This document shows positions 43,518 to 48,008 of a DNA stretch of 48,008 nucleotides, in pieces. The DNA lies in assembly GCA_021814475.1 (NCBI GenBank), contig JAKAIE010000011.1, forward strand, positions 1 through 48,008. The letters are read 5' to 3'. The notes beneath the pieces are model-generated. The model was not told the origin of the DNA. It searched no databases and was given only the letters and a program-made list of their open reading frames with translations. Source of the stretch: Nitrospirota bacterium. GTDB lineage: Bacteria > Nitrospirota > Thermodesulfovibrionia > Thermodesulfovibrionales > UBA6898. A program made the translations under genes and the position numbers. Position 1 is the first letter of the stretch. The number at the start of each line of letters is the position of its first letter.

Positions 43518-44306
43518 ATGATCAGATCGCTATTTACCGCAGCAACAGGGATGGAGGCTCAGAAGCTCAACATCGACGTCATCTCCAATAACCTGGCGAA
43601 TGTCAATACTGTCGGTTTCAAAAAGAGCAGGGCCGATTTCCAGGATCTTATGTATCAGACTATCAGCGCCCCCGGGGGGATATCCGCCGAGGGTGTTCAG
43701 ATTCCGTCCGGCATACAGGTCGGCCTGGGAGTCAAGCCGGTCGCGGTTCAGAAGATCTTTCAGCAGGGGGACTTCGTGCATACCGGCAACGACCTCGATA
43801 TGGTGATAGAAGGCGATGGTTTCTTCTCGGTCCTGACCCCCGACGGTACGGTCGCCTATTCCCGTGCTGGTGCGTTCAAGCTCGACAGCGAGGGAAGGAT
43901 TGTCACCTCGGACGGGTATCCCGTTGAACCGGCGATCACCGTGCCGACGGACGCACTGAGTATCACCGTGGGGTCTGACGGCAAGGTCTCCGTGATGCAG
44001 GCGGGAAGCACAACGCCCTCCGAGATCGGGCAGCTCGAAATCGCGCGTTTTATCAACCCCGGCGGTCTGCAGGCGATCGGGAAGAACCTTTTCCTGCCTT
44101 CCGGGTCCTCCGGCGAGCCTCAGAGCGGCAATCCCGGGACCGAAGGACGCGGCACGATCAACCAGGGGTTTGTCGAGATGAGCAACGTGAACGTCGTCGA
44201 AGAGATGGTGAATATGATCGTCAGCCAGAGGGCGTACGAAGTGACCTCGAAGGCGGTCCAGGCCGCTGACGAGATGCTCCAGACCGCCAACAACATGAAG
44301 AGATAA
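43518..44306 (+). CDS. flgG: Flagellar distal rod protein FlgG
   Basis: A 262-residue distal rod protein of normal length. The N terminus [20 protein letters not shown] and [21 protein letters not shown] are diagnostic, as are [21 protein letters not shown], split as FQQGDF and [14 protein letters not shown], and the end [20 protein letters not shown] followed by [20 protein letters not shown] precedes ATG 43518. It is followed after 2 bases by flgA. Confidence 0.97.
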   Translation: MIRSLFTAATGMEAQKLNIDVISNNLANVNTVGFKKSRADFQDLMYQTISAPGGISAEGVQIPSGIQVGLGVKPVAVQKIFQQGDFVHTGNDLDMVIEGDGFFSVLTPDGTVAYSRAGAFKLDSEGRIVTSDGYPVEPAITVPTDALSITVGSDGKVSVMQAGSTTPSEIGQLEIARFINPGGLQAIGKNLFLPSGSSGEPQSGNPGTEGRGTINQGFVEMSNVNVVEEMVNMIVSQRAYEVTSKAVQAADEMLQTANNMKR

Positions 44307-44308
44307 CG

Positions 44309-45028
44309 ATGAAGAGCTTCAGGGCACAGAGGAGAGGGGGCACGGGCGGCCGGTCAGGCAGTGGAAGTTTTCTGAAGCGTGCGGTCTGCAGCCTGCTCTT
44401 CTTCTTTGCCCTCGGCAGCGCGGCCCGGGCAGGAGTGAACAATCTCGAATCCTCGCTGACGGAGTATATAAAATCCCACTATCCCTGGGCCGAGGTCGAG
44501 GTGACGGATATCAAAATGAACGGTGAGGAGCCGGCCGGAAGACCCGAGCGGATCATCCTGGAAAGGGGACTGCCCGGGAGGACTGTATTTCTTGCCGAAT
44601 ACAGCGGCGAGAGAAGGTTTTCCGTGACAGCTAATGTCAAGGCCTTTGACCGTATCGTGATGAGCAGAAGGCCGATGCCTAAGGGGGCCTATCTACACAA
44701 GGATGACCTCTACGTAAGGCTGATGGACGTCTCCGCTATTCCGAAAAATGCAGTCGGCAACCCTGAACTGCTGGCAGGCAAGGCCCTGACCCGTTCCCTC
44801 GTCGCTAACAGGCCGCTTGTCAGCGACATGGTCTCTGAGGCGCCCCAGCTCAAGAAGGGGCAACGGGTGTCTCTGCTCTTCGAAGCGGACGGGCTCAGTA
44901 TTTCGGCAGTCGGAGAACTGAGGGAAAATGCCTATGTGGGTTCACGAGTCAAGGTGGTGAATATCAACTCGAAGAAGATCGTTGCGGGTCTGCTGATCGA
45001 CGAAAACACAGTAAAGGTGGAGTTTTGA
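44309..45028 (+). CDS. flgA: Flagellar P-ring assembly chaperone FlgA
   Basis: A 239-residue periplasmic protein. A basic n-region (1-24) leads into a signal peptide (about 25-41, ending ARAG). The C-terminal SAF/FlgA domain has GAYLHKDDLYVRLMDVSAIP, GKALTRSLVANRPLVSDMV and GSRVKVVNINSKKIVAGLL. FlgA helps FlgI assemble into the P-ring, and flgI is two genes downstream. It starts 2 bases after flgG and stops 1 base before flgH. Confidence 0.93.
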   Translation: MKSFRAQRRGGTGGRSGSGSFLKRAVCSLLFFFALGSAARAGVNNLESSLTEYIKSHYPWAEVEVTDIKMNGEEPAGRPERIILERGLPGRTVFLAEYSGERRFSVTANVKAFDRIVMSRRPMPKGAYLHKDDLYVRLMDVSAIPKNAVGNPELLAGKALTRSLVANRPLVSDMVSEAPQLKKGQRVSLLFEADGLSISAVGELRENAYVGSRVKVVNINSKKIVAGLLIDENTVKVEF

Positions 45029-45029
45029 G

Positions 45030-45803
45030 ATGAAAGACACAGAGAGAACGGAACCTGGAGCAATAAACGGATCAGAGCGCATCATAAGCAGGAATACATC
45101 CGGGGAGCTGTCGCCGGTTTTTGCCCTCCTCAGGTTTTCTGCTCTCTGCTCTCTGCTCTGTCTTCTTGCTTCCTGCGCCACAGCGCCGCAATTGCCGCCC
45201 CATCCTGCCAAGTACATATACAAGGAAGAAAAGGGGCAGGCCGCGTCCGCCAACTCTCTCTGGCAGGACAGGGCAAGCCTTTACGAAGACAACAAGGCGC
45301 ACAGGCTGAACGATATTGTGACAATAAACGTAGTGGAAAATATCACCGGATCGGGCACTGCCAACACCAACACCAACAAGACATCGTCACTGGATGCGAA
45401 GGTCAGTTCTTTCTTCGGCTCTCCCCTGACATTTCCGAACGCCTTTGGCGCTGGCAAGGCATTTAATCCCAATCTCTCGAGTTCAGTGAAGGACGATTTC
45501 AAGGGGACCGGCGCGACGACCAGGGCCGGCAGCCTGATCGGGACGCTCACCGCCAAGGTGGTAGAGGTGATGCCGAACGGCAATCTCGTGCTCGAGGCGC
45601 GCAAGGATATTACGATCAACAACGAAAAGCAGGTCCTTGTCCTTCGCGGCATGATCCGGCCCATGGATATCGCGATCGATAACACGATCTTGAGCAGCAA
45701 GGTGGCGGATGCCGAGGTCTTTTATATCGGCGACGGTATCGTCCAGAGCAAACAGTCGCCTGGCTGGCTGGTCAAGCTGCTCGACAAGGCATGGCCGTTC
45801 TGA
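45030..45803 (+). CDS. flgH: Flagellar L-ring lipoprotein FlgH
   Basis: A 257-residue outer-membrane L-ring protein. The lipobox LLASC places the lipidated Cys at residue 49, after an unusually long polar n-region of about 28 residues, so a shorter in vivo start is possible though no good internal start is seen. The mature part has SLWQDRASLYEDNKAHRLND, IVTINVVENITGSGTANT and GMIRPMDIAIDNTILSSKVADAEV, shown here in shorter pieces: GMIRPMDIAI, SSKVADAEV. A CTGCTCT x3 repeat lies in the signal-peptide codons (45139-45159). It follows flgA by 1 base. Confidence 0.94.
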   Translation: MKDTERTEPGAINGSERIISRNTSGELSPVFALLRFSALCSLLCLLASCATAPQLPPHPAKYIYKEEKGQAASANSLWQDRASLYEDNKAHRLNDIVTINVVENITGSGTANTNTNKTSSLDAKVSSFFGSPLTFPNAFGAGKAFNPNLSSSVKDDFKGTGATTRAGSLIGTLTAKVVEVMPNGNLVLEARKDITINNEKQVLVLRGMIRPMDIAIDNTILSSKVADAEVFYIGDGIVQSKQSPGWLVKLLDKAWPF

Positions 45804-45857
45804 GTCTGCAAGGGCAGAGAGAGAATGGTGGCGAAGAAATGATCAACGAGGAAGGGC

Positions 45858-46985
45858 ATGAAACGAAATTTCAATAGAACGGTAACAGGACTGGGCAGGC
45901 TGCTGCTTTTTGTCTTCTTCTATGCGCTATGCTCTCTGCCCCCGGCTGTTTATGCCGAGCGGATCAAGGATATCGCAAGCTTCGAGGGGGTCAGGACGAA
46001 CCAGCTGATCGGGTTCGGACTCGTTGTCGGTCTCGACGGCACAGGGGACAAGGGCAATGCTACGATGCAGGGCATCGCCAATATGCTTCAGAGAATGGGA
46101 CTGACCGTACGTCCGGCTGATATCAAGGCTAAAAATACAGCCGCGGTGATGGTTACCGCAACCCTGCCGCCTTTTCCCAAGCCGGGGTTGAGGGTCGATG
46201 CCCTGGTCTCGACGATCGGAGATACCAAGAGCCTCCAGGGGGGCACGCTCCTGCTGTCGCCCCTCAAGGGGCCGGACGGCAACGTATATGCGCTGGCACA
46301 GGGCCCTGTTTCGATCGGCGGTTTTATCGGCGGCGGCGGTGGCACGACGGTCCAGAAGAATCATCTCACCGCCGGCAGGGTCCCGGAGGGGGTGACGATA
46401 GAACGGGATCTTCCCTTTGTCCTCGGACGGGACGGGGAGATACGCCTGTTTCTCCACGAGCCGGATTTTGCGACCGCAACGGCGGTAGTCGGGAAGATCA
46501 ACGAGGCCCTGAACGCCAATTATGCGTCGACGATCGATGCTTCATCCATCCTGCTTAAGATCCCCGCCGAATATCGCGGGAAAATAGTGGAACTGATTAC
46601 CAGGGTAGAGGCGGTTGAGGTGCCTGTCGACGAGACGGCGAAGGTAGTGGTCAACGAAAGGACCGGCACTATTGTCATCGGAGACAGGGTACGGATCGCG
46701 CCGGTTGCTATCGCGCACGGCAACCTTACGATCGAGATCAAGACAGAGTATAAGGTCTCCCAGCCACCCCCGTTTGCTCCCCAGGGCGCGGAGACGGTGG
46801 TCACCCCGCAGAAGGACGTGAAGATCAAGGAAGAGAAGGCCTCTCTGGTCGAGGTTTCGGGAGTGACACTTGGCGAGATCGTCAAAGGGCTGAATGCCCT
46901 TGGGGTCAGCCCGCGTGATCTGATATCGATCCTCCAGGCGCTGAAGGCGGCCGGGGCCCTTCGCGCGGACCTGGAGATCATCTGA
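45858..46985 (+). CDS. flgI: Flagellar P-ring protein FlgI
   Basis: A 375-residue periplasmic P-ring protein with a signal peptide (about 1-33, ending AVYAE). The mature start, RIKDIASFEGVRTNQLIGFG, then LVVGLDGTGDKGNATMQ, is diagnostic, as are FPKPGLRVDALVSTIGD, GGTLLLSPLKGPDGNVYALA and the C-terminal GEIVKGLNALGVSPRDLISI. Length is normal. It begins 54 bases after flgH; GAGGAAGGG precedes ATG 45858. The stop overlaps the flgJ start by one base. Confidence 0.97.
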   Translation: MKRNFNRTVTGLGRLLLFVFFYALCSLPPAVYAERIKDIASFEGVRTNQLIGFGLVVGLDGTGDKGNATMQGIANMLQRMGLTVRPADIKAKNTAAVMVTATLPPFPKPGLRVDALVSTIGDTKSLQGGTLLLSPLKGPDGNVYALAQGPVSIGGFIGGGGGTTVQKNHLTAGRVPEGVTIERDLPFVLGRDGEIRLFLHEPDFATATAVVGKINEALNANYASTIDASSILLKIPAEYRGKIVELITRVEAVEVPVDETAKVVVNERTGTIVIGDRVRIAPVAIAHGNLTIEIKTEYKVSQPPPFAPQGAETVVTPQKDVKIKEEKASLVEVSGVTLGEIVKGLNALGVSPRDLISILQALKAAGALRADLEII

Positions 46986-47854
46986 TGAAGACGATCCAGG
47001 ATATGGGGGTGTCTCCTTACCTTGCCCTTGAGAGCCTCAAGGGCAGAAAAGACCCTGCTGCTATCAAGGAAGTTGCCAGGGAGATGGAGTCGCTTTTTGT
47101 CCAGGAGATGCTCAAGGCGATGCGTGATACCGTGAAGCCTTCATCCGGGGATTCGGGCTTCGGCAAGGACACTTACATGGGGATGTTCGACATGCAGCTT
47201 GCCCGGGTGCTTTCCGAGAGGGGCCTCGGCCTTCAGGACCTCCTGGTAAAGAGCATGTCAAGGCAGTTGGAGCATGAGCAGCCGGCAGGACAGGACCAGA
47301 AAGATCATTCATCAGGACAACAGAAGAATTATCATCAGGAGAGACAGGAGCAGAAAGTGACTCCTGCAACAGGGATGAAAAAAGAGACACCGGATTCAGT
47401 ATCAGGCTTGGCCCGACCTTCCGCAGATTCTGAAACCGCAGTCAGCCCCGCGGCGGAGACCAACTACGGCATGCATTTCCCGGTCAGGGGTGTGATAAGC
47501 TCGGGGTACGGGATGAGGACCCATCCGATCTTCCACGACAGGCGCTTTCACCGGGGTATCGATATCGCGGCCCCCGAGGGGACCTATATCAGGCCGATAG
47601 CTAAGGGAACCGTCGTCTTCAGCGGAGAGAAGGCGGGTTACGGCAACATGGTCATCATAGACCACGGAGACGGAATGACCAGCCAATACGCGCACAACAA
47701 GATCAATCTGGTGAAGAAGGGCGATGAGGTCGGGCAGGATACGGTCATCGCCGAGGTCGGAAACGAAGGACTGTCCACCGGCCCGCACGTCCACCTTGAA
47801 GTGAAGAGGAACGGCAAGACTATTAACCCGCTGAGTGTCCTGGCGATGAAATAA
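46985..47854 (+). CDS. flgJ: FlgJ rod-cap protein fused to an M23 peptidase
   Basis: A 289-residue protein. Residues 20-95 are the FlgJ rod-binding domain (EVAREMESLFVQEMLKAMRD, DTYMGMFDMQLARVLSERG). A Gln/Lys-rich hydrophilic linker (96-160) joins an M23/LytM domain (162-289): FPVRGVISSGYGMRTHP, H189 and D193 in HRGIDIAAP, H237 in QYAHN, and H268/H270 in HVHLEV. All zinc ligands are present, so it should be an active cell-wall endopeptidase. In enterics the second half of FlgJ is a glucosaminidase instead. No signal peptide is seen, as expected for export through the flagellar channel. It overlaps flgI by one base. Confidence 0.93.
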   Translation: MKTIQDMGVSPYLALESLKGRKDPAAIKEVAREMESLFVQEMLKAMRDTVKPSSGDSGFGKDTYMGMFDMQLARVLSERGLGLQDLLVKSMSRQLEHEQPAGQDQKDHSSGQQKNYHQERQEQKVTPATGMKKETPDSVSGLARPSADSETAVSPAAETNYGMHFPVRGVISSGYGMRTHPIFHDRRFHRGIDIAAPEGTYIRPIAKGTVVFSGEKAGYGNMVIIDHGDGMTSQYAHNKINLVKKGDEVGQDTVIAEVGNEGLSTGPHVHLEVKRNGKTINPLSVLAMK

Positions 47855-48008
47855 TTCATATCGCCGTGTCGGCATGGGGGTTTGCAGTTGATTGAAGAAC
47901 TGTTTGATAATAATAAGTAAATCGGCAGAACCTCCCGGGTGAAGGGTGACGGCCCTGCGGAGATTAAGAAGAATTAACTTTGCTGATGTAAAGAAATCTG
48001 TGGAAATG
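47855..48008 (+). other. Right edge: AT-richer gap after flgJ
   Basis: No gene of more than about 15 codons is supported here. The composition falls to AT-rich near the edge. TAAAG at 47990-47994 could be a sigma-28 -35 element, but its -10 would lie outside the window. In comparable clusters flgM, flgN and flgK come next. Confidence 0.3.

Noticed and set aside
1-48008. CRISPR arrays, insertion sequences, tRNA or rRNA genes
   Set aside because: I saw no regularly spaced repeats, transposase motifs, cloverleaf or ribosomal RNA signatures; the window is a continuous motility locus.

Overview
The window is almost entirely one flagellar and chemotaxis supercluster, with every convincing gene on the + strand. 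It suggests a motile Gram-negative bacterium of fairly high GC. L-ring and P-ring genes (flgH, flgI) imply an outer membrane. The FlhF/FlhG pair implies a flagellum of controlled, probably polar, placement. Dedicated sigma-28 and sigma-54 style promoter motifs imply a tiered flagellar regulon. Gene content (CheZ, HDOD proteins, bacteriohemerythrin, a CASCKKIRDD-type response regulator, a two-CW protein, several receptors) fits Nitrospirota (Thermodesulfovibrio-like) or the Desulfuromonadota/Geobacter group. That placement is inference; no rRNA or housekeeping marker is present.

Layout: (1) 1-4.1 kb: the 3' end of flgE, a strong hairpin, then a sensor kinase and response regulator pair. (2) 4.2-13.9 kb: fliL-fliM-fliN-fliO-fliP-fliQ-fliR-flhB-flhA-flhF-flhG-fliA, with many genes overlapping by 1-11 nt; these encode the switch, the export gate, placement GTPases and sigma-28. 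(3) 14.0-29.0 kb: a HEAT-repeat gene, cheR, two cheY, cheA, a cheW-cheZ fusion, three receptors, a periplasmic binding protein, a hemerythrin, cheB and cheW. (4) 29.1-34.2 kb: a separate sigma-28-preceded unit with a tiny two-CW protein, a soluble receptor-like protein with two degenerate signalling hairpins, a STAS protein, a third CheY and a second CheA carrying a tandem MshEN-like motif. (5) 34.3-42.6 kb: a receptor with an AT-richer 5' half, cheW, cheR, cheD, two tandem cheB paralogues, two HDOD genes and two small genes. (6) 42.7-47.9 kb: flgF-flgG-flgA-flgH-flgI and an flgJ whose C-terminal half is an M23 peptidase.

Together the genes cover much of the basal body, the export gate, the rotor switch and two CheA-centred signalling systems sharing three CheB, two CheR, one CheD and three CheY. 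CheZ activity is tethered to a CheW domain, which may place the CheY phosphatase in the receptor array. Several transcription units seem to start at or within a few bases of the start codon: flgF behind a sigma-54 motif, the HEAT gene behind a sigma-28 motif, and possibly fliA behind TATAAT. That suggests leaderless flagellar mRNAs. The most system-like novelty is the 29.1-34.2 kb unit. motA/motB, flagellin, fliI and a sigma-54 activator are not in the window.
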